Shown here piece after piece: positions 26,459-35,239 of a stretch of 64,000 bases of DNA. Positions within the stretch are counted from its first letter, which is position 1; the number at the start of each line of letters is the position of its first letter. The notes below the pieces were generated by a model. That model was not told the origin of the DNA and did not search any database. It was given only the letters and a program-made list of their open reading frames with translations. Made by a program: the position numbers and the translations under genes. Source of the stretch: Halorubrum salinarum (GTDB lineage Archaea; Halobacteriota; Halobacteria; Halobacteriales; Haloferacaceae); assembly GCF_013267195.1 (NCBI RefSeq), contig NZ_CP053941.1:2604001-2668000 (forward strand). Reading direction: 5' to 3'.

Positions 26459-26905
26459 ATGGCGCTCGACCTCGACGACGCCGCGGACCCCGCGGCCCGG
26501 GCGATGGAGTGGCTCGTCCTCGGCGCGGCGTACTTCCTCCTGCTGTTGTTCCTCATCGGCGTGTTCGACCTGTTCGTCTCGCTGTACCGGCTCCTCGTCG
26601 CGGGGAACTTCACCGACCCGGCCGAGGTGGTCGCGCTCCTCGACAGCGTCCTCCTCCTCCTGATCATCGTCGAGGTCCACCGGACGCTCGTGGCCTACGC
26701 GCGCGGCCAGCCGGTCCTCCGCATCGTCGTGAGCGCGGCGATCATCGCCGTCTCCCGGCGCGTGATCAGCTTCCGGCTCGAGGACTACGGCGGGGGCGAC
26801 GAGGCGCTGCTCGCGGCCGCGGCGCTCGGCGTCCTCGTTCTGTCGCTCACGGTCGGCTACTTCCTTCTCGACCGGGTGAGCGTCCCCGGCCGCCTCGAAC
26901 TCTGA
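26459..26905 (+). CDS. PsiE-like membrane protein
   Basis: A 148-residue protein with four membrane helices (about 16-45, 62-80, 88-104, 117-140), resembling the phosphate-starvation-inducible PsiE family (VFDLFVSLYRLL; ALLDSVLLLLIIVEVHRTLVAY; PVLRIVVSAAIIAVSRRVI). The conserved Glu-Val-His in helix 2 is a family mark. Function unknown. It lies between the helicase and photolyase genes on the same strand. Confidence 0.78.
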   Translation: MALDLDDAADPAARAMEWLVLGAAYFLLLLFLIGVFDLFVSLYRLLVAGNFTDPAEVVALLDSVLLLLIIVEVHRTLVAYARGQPVLRIVVSAAIIAVSRRVISFRLEDYGGGDEALLAAAALGVLVLSLTVGYFLLDRVSVPGRLEL

Positions 26906-26995
26906 TCGCGGCGCGACCGGAGCGCCGCCCGCTGCCGGCCGAGACCCCCGCGCCGCTCCCGGTGGTTTCACGGTGGACGCGCCCGTGTCGATCCC

Positions 26996-28525
26996 ATGGA
27001 GCTGTTCTGGTACCGACGGGACCTCAGAGCCGCCGACAACGTCGGGCTGGCGGCCGCGAGCGGGGCGGGCGACGACCCCGACCGCGGCCCCGCAGCGCCC
27101 GTGTTCGTCTTCGATCCGAACGTGCTCGACCACGCGAGCGACGTGCGCGTGCGGCGCCTGCTCGACGGACTGGCCGCGCTGCGCGACGACTACCGCGAGC
27201 GCGGGAGCGACCTGCTCGTCGCGCGCGGCGACCCGGAGACCGTCCTCCCGCGGCTCGCGGCGGCGCTCGACGCCGACCGCGTCGTCTGGAACCGCGACTA
27301 CTCCGGGCTCGCCAGGGAGCGCGACGCCGGCGTGCGACGCGCGCTCGACGCGGTCGACGTGGCGCGCGAGGCCCACCACGACGCGGTCCTCCACGACCCC
27401 GACGCGATCCGGACGAACGCCGGCGATCCCTACTCCGTGTACAGCTACTACTGGAAGAAGTGGACCGACCGCGAGAAAGCGGACCCGGCGCCGGTGCCGA
27501 CCGAGGCGGGCCTGGCTGACACCGATCGGCTCGCGGACGCGGCCGACGCCGTCGACGGGGCGGACGCGTCGGGCGCGGTCGCCGACGGCGGCGAGGCGGC
27601 GACGCTCGGCGCGGCGGTCGGCGACCTCCCGACGCCCGCGGACCTCGGTTTCGCGGAACCGGACGCGGCGGTCGGCCCCGCGGGGACGGAAGCGGCCCGG
27701 GAGCGCCTCGACGACTTCCTCGACGAGGCCGTGTTCGCCTACGAGGCCGAGCGCGACTACCCGGCCCGGGAGGCGACATCGCGGCTCTCCGCGTTCTTCA
27801 AGTACGGCGAGATCGGCGTCCGCGAGGCGTACGCGGCCACCGAGGAAGCGATGGCCGAGGCGGAGTCCGACTCGCGGCCCGAGGACGCCCCGGAGCAGGT
27901 CGAGGAGTTCCAACAGCAGTTGGCCTGGCGGGAGTTCTACACGCAGGTCCTCTTCCACAACCCGGAGGTGGTCTCCGAGAACTACAAGGAGTACGAGGAG
28001 GGGATCGAGTGGCGCGACGACCCCGAGGAGATCGCCGCGTGGAAGCGCGGCGAGACGGGGTACCCCATCGTCGACGCCGGGATGCGCCAGCTCCGCGAGG
28101 AGGCGTTCATGCACAACCGGGTGCGGATGATCGTCGCCTCCTTCCTCACGAAGGACCTCCTCGCGGACTGGCGGCACGGCTACGACCACTTCCGCGAGCA
28201 CCTCGCCGACCACGACACCGCCAACGACAACGGCGGCTGGCAGTGGGCGGCCTCGACGGGGACCGACGCGCAGCCGTACTTCCGCATCTTCAACCCGATG
28301 ACGCAGGGGGAGCGCTACGACCCGGACGCGGAGTACATCACCGAGTACGTCCCGGAGCTCCGCGGGCTCGACGCCGACCTGATCCACGAGTGGCACGAGC
28401 TGTCGCCCACCCAGCGCGCGAACGCCGCGCCGGAGTACCCGTCGCCGATCGTGGACCACTCGGAGCGGCGCGAGGCGGCCCTCGCGATGTACAAGCGAGC
28501 GCGCGGCGAGGACCCGGACGACTGA
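26996..28525 (+). CDS. phr: DNA photolyase (class I CPD type)
   Basis: A 509-residue cryptochrome/photolyase. The N-terminal alpha/beta antenna domain (WYRRDLRAADN onward, 1-140) is followed by an acidic Ala/Asp-rich linker (about 165-230) and the FAD domain, with TSRLSAFFKYGEIGVRE, WREFYTQVL, GYPIVDAGMRQL, MHNRVRMIVASFLTKDLL and NGGWQWAASTGTDAQPYFRIFNP. The WxxAS-GTDAQPYFRIFNP block is the photolyase FAD site, and the electron-transfer Trp positions look intact. It repairs UV-induced cyclobutane dimers with light. Confidence 0.92.
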   Translation: MELFWYRRDLRAADNVGLAAASGAGDDPDRGPAAPVFVFDPNVLDHASDVRVRRLLDGLAALRDDYRERGSDLLVARGDPETVLPRLAAALDADRVVWNRDYSGLARERDAGVRRALDAVDVAREAHHDAVLHDPDAIRTNAGDPYSVYSYYWKKWTDREKADPAPVPTEAGLADTDRLADAADAVDGADASGAVADGGEAATLGAAVGDLPTPADLGFAEPDAAVGPAGTEAARERLDDFLDEAVFAYEAERDYPAREATSRLSAFFKYGEIGVREAYAATEEAMAEAESDSRPEDAPEQVEEFQQQLAWREFYTQVLFHNPEVVSENYKEYEEGIEWRDDPEEIAAWKRGETGYPIVDAGMRQLREEAFMHNRVRMIVASFLTKDLLADWRHGYDHFREHLADHDTANDNGGWQWAASTGTDAQPYFRIFNPMTQGERYDPDAEYITEYVPELRGLDADLIHEWHELSPTQRANAAPEYPSPIVDHSERREAALAMYKRARGEDPDD

Positions 28526-28583
28526 GACCGCGGCGCAGAGAGCGCGTTCGTCCCGCGACCGAACGTGGGGCGCCGACGCCGGC

Positions 28584-29573
28584 TCAGTCGGCGACCGCGG
28601 CCACCATCCCCTGCTTGTAGTACCGCTGGAGCGTGACGAACAGGACGATGGGGACGATCATCGTCAGCACCGAGCCGGCGGCGACGAGCCCCCAGTCGAT
28701 CTGGAGGCGCCCCTTCATCAGCGGCAGCACCTGCGGTGCGAGCTGGTTCTCGCGGGACCGCATGAACACGAGGGGGAAGAAGAAGGAGTTCCACACCCAC
28801 GTGAACTGGATCACCGCCACCGAGACGAGCGCCGGGGCGGAGTACGGCAACACGATCGACTTGAATATCTGGTACCGCGACGCGCCGTCGATCCGGGCGG
28901 CCTCCTCCAGCTCCTCGGGGAGCCCCAGCAGGAAGTTCCGGAGGAACATGACGACCCATCCCATCCCCCAGCCGATGTGGACCAGGATGAGCCCCATGTA
29001 CGTGTCGAACAGGCCGGTCGTCCGCAGCGTGTTGTAGTTGCCCATCGCCACTAACTCCGGCGGCGCCGCCATGACCACGATGAGCAGGAAGAACAGCGCG
29101 GTCTTCAGCGGGAAGTCGAAGCGGGCGAACGGGTACGCCACCATCGTCCCGAGCAGCGTCACGGCGAGGACGGACGGCACCGTGACGATCGCGGTGTTCA
29201 GCATCGCCTGCCGCATCGGCCCGGACTGGAACGTCCACGCGCGGGCGTAGTTCTCGAAGGTGACGGTGAACGTCTCGAAGTTCCACCAGCCCTGGATGAT
29301 CTGGTCGAGCGGGCGGACGGAGGCCATGAACAGCCCGACGAGCGGGACGAGCCACAGGAGCGCGACCCCGATCGCGACGACGTACCTGAGGGCGCGCGGC
29401 CCGCTGGGGACCGCCGCGCGGACCCGTTCGGGGAGGGGCCGGTCGGCGATCGGTGCGGTCTCCGGCGGCTCGTGGTACACGCGCCCGCCGTCGGTCTTCG
29501 GGTCGCTGTCGGCGGCGGACTCCGGTTCGTCGCCGGCGTCGGTCGGATCGGCCGAGTTGTGTGTGTCAGTCAT
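28584..29573 (-). CDS. Sugar ABC transporter permease (MalG type)
   Basis: A 329-residue inner-membrane subunit. A 60-residue acidic N-terminal tail precedes six membrane helices. The EAA loop that docks on the ATPase is EELEEAARIDGASRYQIFKSIVLP (around residues 220-243). MalG-type ends with YYKQGMVAA. It starts 6 bp after the upstream permease stop. The likely cargo is a disaccharide such as trehalose, inferred from the divergent trehalase gene. Confidence 0.9.
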   Translation of the reverse strand: MTDTHNSADPTDAGDEPESAADSDPKTDGGRVYHEPPETAPIADRPLPERVRAAVPSGPRALRYVVAIGVALLWLVPLVGLFMASVRPLDQIIQGWWNFETFTVTFENYARAWTFQSGPMRQAMLNTAIVTVPSVLAVTLLGTMVAYPFARFDFPLKTALFFLLIVVMAAPPELVAMGNYNTLRTTGLFDTYMGLILVHIGWGMGWVVMFLRNFLLGLPEELEEAARIDGASRYQIFKSIVLPYSAPALVSVAVIQFTWVWNSFFFPLVFMRSRENQLAPQVLPLMKGRLQIDWGLVAAGSVLTMIVPIVLFVTLQRYYKQGMVAAVAD

Positions 29574-29579
29574 CGTGTA

Positions 29580-30518
29580 TCAGTCCATTGACGCGATGTA
29601 CCATGCCATCGGGAGCGCGATCACCAGTTCGATGAGCGCGACGACCATCGCCTTGCTGTACTCGATCGGAACGGAGAACGCCGCCTGGTACACCTCTAAG
29701 CCGAGGACGGAGAACACCCCGCCGGGACCGCCCGAGGGCCCCCCGGCCGCGTAGACGATGGCGAAGATCCGGATCACCCAGATCATGCTCATGATCACCA
29801 CGACCGCCGTCACGGGCTTGACGAGCGGCCAGATGATGTCCTTGAACCGCCTGAACCGCCCCGCGCCGTCGACGCGGGCGGACTCCAGCAGCGCGGGGTC
29901 GATCCCCGCGAGCGCGGAGCTGTACAACAGCATGCTGAATCCGGTCTGGACCCAGACGCCGCCCGCGATCAGCGCGTAGATCGCGATCTGCGGCTCCTGG
30001 ACCCAGTTCCGCACCACCGACTCCAGCCCGATCGACCGGAGCAGCCCGTTGAAGATGCCGGCCTGCGGGTCGTAGACGAAGAGGAGGACGAGCCCGATCA
30101 CGACCGTCGGCGTCGTGAACGCGAGGAACACCATCGAGCGCAGGATGCTCCGCCCGCGCAGGTCGGCGAAAAGCAGCGCGAGCCCGAGGCCGAGCAGCGT
30201 GCTCAGCGGGACGTGGACAACCATCCAGATGATGTTCTGCGGCAGCGCCCCCATCGGGTACTGGAGCGCGAGGAGGTTGTCCCAGTTGATGATCGCGTCG
30301 TCGTTGAACGTCGCGATCCACGTCTCGAACCCGGCGAACTGCCCGATCGTGAACCCGTCCCAGGTGAAGAAGCTCCCGACCGCCGAGTACAGCATCGGCC
30401 CGACGGAGAAGATGCCGAACAGCGTGAGCCCGGGGAGCATGAACACGAGGATCGCGGTGAGCTTCTCCCCGTCCACGTCGCGGTCGAGCCGGTCCTCTAG
30501 GTACGATTCGACGGACAT
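29580..30518 (-). CDS. Sugar ABC transporter permease (MalF type)
   Basis: A 312-residue permease with six predicted helices. The EAA loop is around residues 205-225 (IDPALLESARVDGAGRFRRF then KDIIWPLVKP). The N-terminal helix begins at LTAILVFMLPGLTLFGIFSVGP, typical for CUT1 sugar permeases. It starts 4 bp after the ATPase gene. It should pair with the MalG-type product to form the channel. Confidence 0.9.
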   Translation of the reverse strand: MSVESYLEDRLDRDVDGEKLTAILVFMLPGLTLFGIFSVGPMLYSAVGSFFTWDGFTIGQFAGFETWIATFNDDAIINWDNLLALQYPMGALPQNIIWMVVHVPLSTLLGLGLALLFADLRGRSILRSMVFLAFTTPTVVIGLVLLFVYDPQAGIFNGLLRSIGLESVVRNWVQEPQIAIYALIAGGVWVQTGFSMLLYSSALAGIDPALLESARVDGAGRFRRFKDIIWPLVKPVTAVVVIMSMIWVIRIFAIVYAAGGPSGGPGGVFSVLGLEVYQAAFSVPIEYSKAMVVALIELVIALPMAWYIASMD

Positions 30519-30522
30519 GGTA

Positions 30523-31587
30523 TCAGGCCACCAGCTCCCCGTCCCCGTCGTAGAGGTACGCGTCGCTCGGGTCGAACGTGAGGTGAACGCCGTCTCCCGC
30601 CGCCGCGTCCGTCGTCGGGACCTTCACGTTCACCACGGAGCCGCCCACCTCGACGTTGACCAGCACGTACTCCCCGAGCGGTTCGACCGTCTTCACCGTG
30701 CCCGGCACCGTCCAGTCCGTGTTGGGCGCCGCGGTCGACACGTCGATGTCCTCCGGCCGGACGCCCACCGAGACGGTTTGCGACGACGTCTCCGCCGGCA
30801 TCGGGAGGCTGTTGCCCTCGGCGAGTTGGACGGTGCCGTCGCGGTTCTCGCCCTCGAAGAGGTTCATCGGCGGCGACCCGATGAACTTCGCGACCCAGGT
30901 GGTCCGCGGCCGCTCGTACAGTTCCTCGGGGTCGGCGACCTGCCGGATCGTCCCGTCGTTCAACACGACGATCTTGTCGCCCATGCTCATCGCCTCCTCC
31001 TGGTTGTGCGTCACGTACACCGTCGTGATCCCGAGCTCGTTCTGGATCCGCTTGAGCTCGGAGCGCATCTCTAAGCGGAGCTTCGCGTCGAGGTTACTGA
31101 GCGGCTCGTCGAGGAGGAACACCGACGGCTCGCGGACGATCGCCCGCGCGAGCGAGGTCCGCTGGCGCTGCCCGCCGGAGATCTCGCCCGGGTCGCTCTC
31201 CATCTGGTCTTCGATGTGGAGCAGCTCGGCGACCTGGGCGACCCGCTCGTCCCGCTCCTCCGGCGGCACCCCCCTGACCTTCAGCGGGTACTCGATGTTC
31301 TCCCGAACGGTCATGTGGGGGTACAGCGCGTAGTTCTGGAACACCATCGCGACGTTGCGATCGGCGGGCGGGGTCCCGTCGACCCGGTCGTCGTCGAAGT
31401 AGATCTCCCCCTCCGACGGGTCCTCTAACCCCGCGATCATCCGGAGGGCGGTCGTCTTTCCGCAGCCGGACGGCCCGAGGAACACCACGAACTCCCCGTC
31501 GTCCACCTCCATGTCCAGCTTGTAGTTTGCGACCGTGTCACCCCCGTCGAAGTACTTGCTCACCGATCGCATGCTAATGCGGGTCAT
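30523..31587 (-). CDS. Sugar ABC transporter ATPase (MalK/UgpC type)
   Basis: A 354-residue ABC ATPase. Walker A is GPSGCGKT (38-45), the Q-loop is in MVFQNYALYPHM, the signature is ISGGQRQRT (136-144), Walker B is FLLDE (157-161) and the switch His is in VYVTHNQEEAMSMGD. A C-terminal TOBE domain (about 240-350) follows, as in MalK/UgpC proteins that power CUT1 sugar importers. First gene of the operon, divergent from trehalase. No substrate-binding protein gene accompanies it. Confidence 0.93.
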   Translation of the reverse strand: MTRISMRSVSKYFDGGDTVANYKLDMEVDDGEFVVFLGPSGCGKTTALRMIAGLEDPSEGEIYFDDDRVDGTPPADRNVAMVFQNYALYPHMTVRENIEYPLKVRGVPPEERDERVAQVAELLHIEDQMESDPGEISGGQRQRTSLARAIVREPSVFLLDEPLSNLDAKLRLEMRSELKRIQNELGITTVYVTHNQEEAMSMGDKIVVLNDGTIRQVADPEELYERPRTTWVAKFIGSPPMNLFEGENRDGTVQLAEGNSLPMPAETSSQTVSVGVRPEDIDVSTAAPNTDWTVPGTVKTVEPLGEYVLVNVEVGGSVVNVKVPTTDAAAGDGVHLTFDPSDAYLYDGDGELVA

Positions 31588-31728
31588 CGACTACCCGCCC
31601 GTATTCATTTATTACACTTATAATTAATCATAGACCATGGATAAGAAGACTGCCGCAGGGGCCCGCTATCCGTTCTCTGTCCGGCTAATTCAATAATTAC
31701 TTAGCAATCCTTTCACTACGTGGGGGAG
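31588..31728. promoter_or_regulatory. AT-rich divergent promoter region, ABC transporter / trehalase
   Basis: A 141-bp gap far richer in A/T than its surroundings. On the minus strand AATAAATG (near 31607-31614) and TATAAGTG (near 31615-31622) precede the ATPase ATG by about 26 bp. On the plus strand AATTACTTA (31694-31702) is about 27-35 bp before the trehalase ATG. Shared control of uptake and hydrolysis of one sugar is likely. No clear long palindrome was seen. Confidence 0.6.
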
Positions 31729-33249
31729 ATGAGTTCCGGTCTCTTCGACTACACCAATTTTCCGCAGATCTCCGGCGAGCTCTTCCGCACCGTCCAGGGT
31801 CGCGACCTCTTCGAGGACGACAAGCGGTTCGTCGACGCGGAGCCGCGCGTCTCCCCCGACCTGGTTCTCGAACGGTACCTGTCCGCGCGCGACCGGCCCG
31901 ACTTCGAACTGGCGTCGTTCGTCGAGGACCACTTTCGGCTGCCGGAACCGGTCGCCGCCGCTCCGGACCTCACCGCGTCGCGGTCGATGGAGGACCACGT
32001 CTCGTCGCTGTGGGGCGCCCTGACCCGGACGTTCGAGGACGACGCGGCCGGCTCGACGGTCGTCCCGATCCCGAACCCGCACGTCGTCCCGGGCGGTCGC
32101 TTCCGGGAGATGTACTACTGGGACAGCTACTTCACCGCGGAGGGGCTGGCGGCCGCCGACCGGACCGACCTGATCGCCGGCATGGTCGGGAACATCGCCT
32201 CCCTGATCGACCGCTTCGGCTTCGTCCCCCTCGGCAACCGGGCGTACTACGACAGCCGGTCGCAGGTCCCGCTGTTCTACCGCATGCTGCGCGTGCTGGA
32301 GCGCGCGGAGGGGTTCGACGCGGTCGCCCCCCACGTCGAGGCGCTCCGGACGGAACACGAGTTCTGGATGGACGGGGCCGACCGCGTCGGCCGGGAGAGC
32401 GGTCCCGCGGCGCACCGCCGCGTCGTCGGGCTCGCGGACGCGACCGTCCTCAACCGGTACTGGGACGACCGCGCCCGCCCGCGTCCGGAGTCGTACCACG
32501 AGGACCGCCGGCTCGCCGAGCGGGTCCCGGTCGACGACCGGCCCGACCTGTTCCGCGACGTCCGGGCCGCCTGCGAGTCGGGCTGGGACTTCAGCTCCCG
32601 GTGGCTCGCGGCGGACGACCTCACCACGATCCGGACGACCGAGCTGGTGCCGGTCGACCTCAACGCCGTCCTCTTCGGGATGGAGTCCGCCCTCGCGGAG
32701 TGGCTCCCGAAGGTCGGCCGGGTCGAGGCCGGCGAGCGGTACGCCGACCTCGCCGCCGACCGGCGGACGGCGATCAACCGCTACTGCTGGGACCCGGACG
32801 CGGGGTTCTACGTCGACCACTCGTGGGTCGACGGCCGGCCGTCCGGCCGCCTCACGCTCGCCGCCGTCGCGCCGCTCTTCACCGGCGCCGCGACCAACGA
32901 CCGGGCGGCCGCGGTCGCCGACCGGCTGCGTGAGGACTTCCTCCGCCCCGGCGGCCTCGTGACGACGCTCGAAGCCACGGGCGAGCAGTGGGACGCGCCC
33001 AGCGGCTGGGCCCCGCTCCATTGGATGGCCGTCACCGGGCTGCGGCGGTACGGGCACGACGACCTGGCCGACGAGATAGCGGACCGCTGGGTCGGCCTCG
33101 CGCGGCGGTCGTTCGAGGAGACCGGCCGCATGGCGGAGAAGTACGACGTGCGCACTGTCGGAGAGACGACCGACTTGGGCGAGTACGAACCCCAGTACGG
33201 GTTCGGCTGGACGAACGGCGTCGTCACGGCGCTGTCGGCTCGGCGGTAG
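31729..33249 (+). CDS. GH37 trehalase
   Basis: A 506-residue alpha,alpha-trehalase. Both GH37 signatures are present: PGGRFREMYYWDSYF (121-135) and QWDAPSGWAPLHW (420-432). The catalytic acid is probably D287 in ESGWDFSSRW and the base E470 in MAEKYDV. No signal peptide is seen, so it cuts trehalose to glucose inside the cell. The ATG at 31729 is preferred to a GTG at 31720 because of TATA spacing. It faces the sugar ABC operon, which makes a trehalose-uptake unit likely. Confidence 0.9.
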   Translation: MSSGLFDYTNFPQISGELFRTVQGRDLFEDDKRFVDAEPRVSPDLVLERYLSARDRPDFELASFVEDHFRLPEPVAAAPDLTASRSMEDHVSSLWGALTRTFEDDAAGSTVVPIPNPHVVPGGRFREMYYWDSYFTAEGLAAADRTDLIAGMVGNIASLIDRFGFVPLGNRAYYDSRSQVPLFYRMLRVLERAEGFDAVAPHVEALRTEHEFWMDGADRVGRESGPAAHRRVVGLADATVLNRYWDDRARPRPESYHEDRRLAERVPVDDRPDLFRDVRAACESGWDFSSRWLAADDLTTIRTTELVPVDLNAVLFGMESALAEWLPKVGRVEAGERYADLAADRRTAINRYCWDPDAGFYVDHSWVDGRPSGRLTLAAVAPLFTGAATNDRAAAVADRLREDFLRPGGLVTTLEATGEQWDAPSGWAPLHWMAVTGLRRYGHDDLADEIADRWVGLARRSFEETGRMAEKYDVRTVGETTDLGEYEPQYGFGWTNGVVTALSARR

Positions 33250-33323
33250 GCCCTTCCTCTGCCGCCCGAGCGAGAGCGTCGCGCTTCTGAACGCTTATCC
33301 CCGCCGACCGACTTCGATCGGGT

Positions 33324-33995
33324 ATGAGCGACGACGACGCCGTCGACGTCGAGTCCGCCGAGGACGAGGCGGGCGACGCGGCGCGGACGAACGGCACGGC
33401 GGAGGCGACCGCCGAGGAAGCGGCCGCAGAGTCGGCCGACGGCGACGCCCGTCACGACGAGGAGGCGCTCGCCGCAGCCGTCGCCGAGCACGACGAGGCG
33501 CTCGCGCGCGAGGTCGCGGCGCTGGAGGCCGACCTCGCCGAGACCCGCGAGGCGCTGCGCGAGCGCGACGAGGAGGTCGAGGAGCTGACGAGCAAGCTCG
33601 CCCGCGTGAAGGCGGACTTCAGCAACTACAAGGAGCGCGCGAAGCGGAAGCAGGAGGAGATCCGCGAGCGCGCCTCCGAGGCGCTCGTCGAGCGGATCGC
33701 GCCCGTCCGGAACGACCTCCTGCGCGCGCTCGACCAGGACGAGGGGAGCGACCTCCGCCCCGGCGTGGAGTCGACGCTGGAGAAGTTCGACGACGTGCTC
33801 GCCGACGAGGGGGTCGAACCCATCGAGCCGGAGCCGGGCGAGGAGGTCGACCCGGCGCGCCACCAGGTGATGCTCCGCGTCGACAGCGACCGCCCCGAGG
33901 GGACGATCCACGAGGTGTACGAGCCCGGCTACGAGATGGGCGACCGCGTGCTGAGCGAGGCGAAGGTGACCGTCAGCACCGGCGACGGCGAATAG
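33324..33995 (+). CDS. grpE: GrpE nucleotide-exchange factor
   Basis: A 223-residue GrpE, the exchange factor of DnaK. A 55-residue acidic N-terminal tail is followed by a long coiled coil (about 55-125, with RVKADFSNYKERAKRKQEEI), a four-helix section (APVRNDLLRALDQ) and the beta wing (HQVMLRVDSDRPEGTIHEVYEPGY). dnaK is not adjacent; the neighbour downstream is the convergent surE gene. TATA-like CTTATCC is 25-31 bp before the ATG. Confidence 0.92.
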   Translation: MSDDDAVDVESAEDEAGDAARTNGTAEATAEEAAAESADGDARHDEEALAAAVAEHDEALAREVAALEADLAETREALRERDEEVEELTSKLARVKADFSNYKERAKRKQEEIRERASEALVERIAPVRNDLLRALDQDEGSDLRPGVESTLEKFDDVLADEGVEPIEPEPGEEVDPARHQVMLRVDSDRPEGTIHEVYEPGYEMGDRVLSEAKVTVSTGDGE

Positions 33996-34022
33996 CTCGC
34001 GCGCCTCGGTTCCCGCGGCGCG

Positions 34023-34817
34023 TCAGGACCGGACCGCCGATTCGTAGGCGTCGGCGAGGTCGTCGAGCCCGGCGTTCGGCGCCGCGGCGTGCGGCACCGA
34101 GAGCGGCGAGACCGACACCTCGCCGTCGACGACGGCGCGCCGGTCGGTCCCAACGGGATCCGGCACGTCGCCGTCGTTCATCCGGCCCCAGATCGGGTCG
34201 GAGAACCCGACGCGACCGTCCCCGTTGCGCTCCGCGCGCATCCCGTACCACGTCGAGGGCGTCGTGACGCGGAGCGGCGCGCGGTCCTCGTCCGCGATGG
34301 GCGCGTTGACGTTGAGGTAGTCCGCCCGCTCGAACACGCCGGCGTCGACCGCCTCGTCGACGAGGTACCGCGTCGCCCGTGCCGCGTGCGCGAAGTCCGC
34401 GGCCGCGAACTCCCGCTTCCACCAGTCGTCGCCGCCGGGCACGTACATCGAGGTCGCGACCGCGGGCACGTCGAAGAACGCGGCCTCGACCGCCGCGGAG
34501 ACGGTCCCCGACCGGCCGAGCGTGTAGGCGCCGAGGTTCGCCCCCTCGTTGCAGCCCGCGACGACCGCGTCCGCCTCCGGGACGAGTTCGTCGAGGCCGG
34601 CGACGACGCAGTCGACGGGGGTCCCGTCGAGGACGTACCCCAGCTCGTGGTCGTCGACCGCGACGTCGTCGGAGAGGCGGCGGCCGACGGACGACTGGTC
34701 GTCGGCCGGCGCGACGACCGTCACCGCGTACTCGGTCGCGAGCGCGTCGTGGAGCGCGCGCAGCCCCGCGGCGTCGACGCCGTCGTCGTTGGTCAACAGG
34801 ATCCGGTCGACGCTCAT
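34023..34817 (-). CDS. surE: 5'-nucleotidase SurE
   Basis: A 264-residue SurE survival protein, a metal-dependent nucleoside 5'-monophosphate phosphatase. The metal site begins with ILLTNDDGVDAAG (D11, D12), with a Ser in ADDQSSVGRRLS and the Asn in AGCNEGANLG. YTLGRSGTVSAAVEAAFFDVPAVATS is conserved. The start at 34817 is supported by a TATA-like run (CTTTTGCC on the minus strand, near 34840). It converges with grpE. Confidence 0.92.
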   Translation of the reverse strand: MSVDRILLTNDDGVDAAGLRALHDALATEYAVTVVAPADDQSSVGRRLSDDVAVDDHELGYVLDGTPVDCVVAGLDELVPEADAVVAGCNEGANLGAYTLGRSGTVSAAVEAAFFDVPAVATSMYVPGGDDWWKREFAAADFAHAARATRYLVDEAVDAGVFERADYLNVNAPIADEDRAPLRVTTPSTWYGMRAERNGDGRVGFSDPIWGRMNDGDVPDPVGTDRRAVVDGEVSVSPLSVPHAAAPNAGLDDLADAYESAVRS

Positions 34818-34912
34818 ACCCCTACCACGGGCGAGTCGGGCAAAAGTCCACCGTCGGCGCGGGCGTCGCGTCGAACGGAAAAGCACACGTATCGCCGGGC
34901 CGACCCGTCGAT

Positions 34913-35227
34913 ATGGGATTCGGGGACACCGCAAAGAAGATCCAGACCCTCGCGGACCGCGCGGAGCGCACGTACAAGAAGATCAGCGAGCTCCGCGACG
35001 AGGTCGACGAGACGCAGGAGACGGTGAAAGACACCGCGGAGCGCGTCAAGACGCTCGAAAACGAGATGGCCGAACAGCGGGCCGTCCTCGACGCCGTCGC
35101 CGAGGAGGTCGGCGTCGACCTGGCGCGCGTGAGCACCGAGGCGCACATCACCGACGCCGAGGAGTCGGCGGCCGACGCGGCCGACGACGCGGACGAGAGC
35201 GACGACGCCGACGATAACGCGGCGTAA
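34913..35227 (+). CDS. DUF5798-family coiled-coil protein
   Basis: A 104-residue protein of the haloarchaeal DUF5798 family. After MGFGDTAKKIQTLADRAERT it is one long heptad-type helix (residues 5-65), then a short globular part (VAEEVGVDLARVSTE) and an acidic tail. No enzymatic motif. It may be a scaffold or septum/membrane-linked coiled coil, but nothing here shows that. Confidence 0.82.
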   Translation: MGFGDTAKKIQTLADRAERTYKKISELRDEVDETQETVKDTAERVKTLENEMAEQRAVLDAVAEEVGVDLARVSTEAHITDAEESAADAADDADESDDADDNAA

Positions 35228-35239
35228 CCGACGGTCGCG

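Noticed and set aside
31637-31696. A 19-codon frame just before the trehalase TATA-like box, a possible leader peptide
   Set aside because: It would end inside the promoter element of the trehalase gene, so it cannot be on the same transcript. Probably chance.
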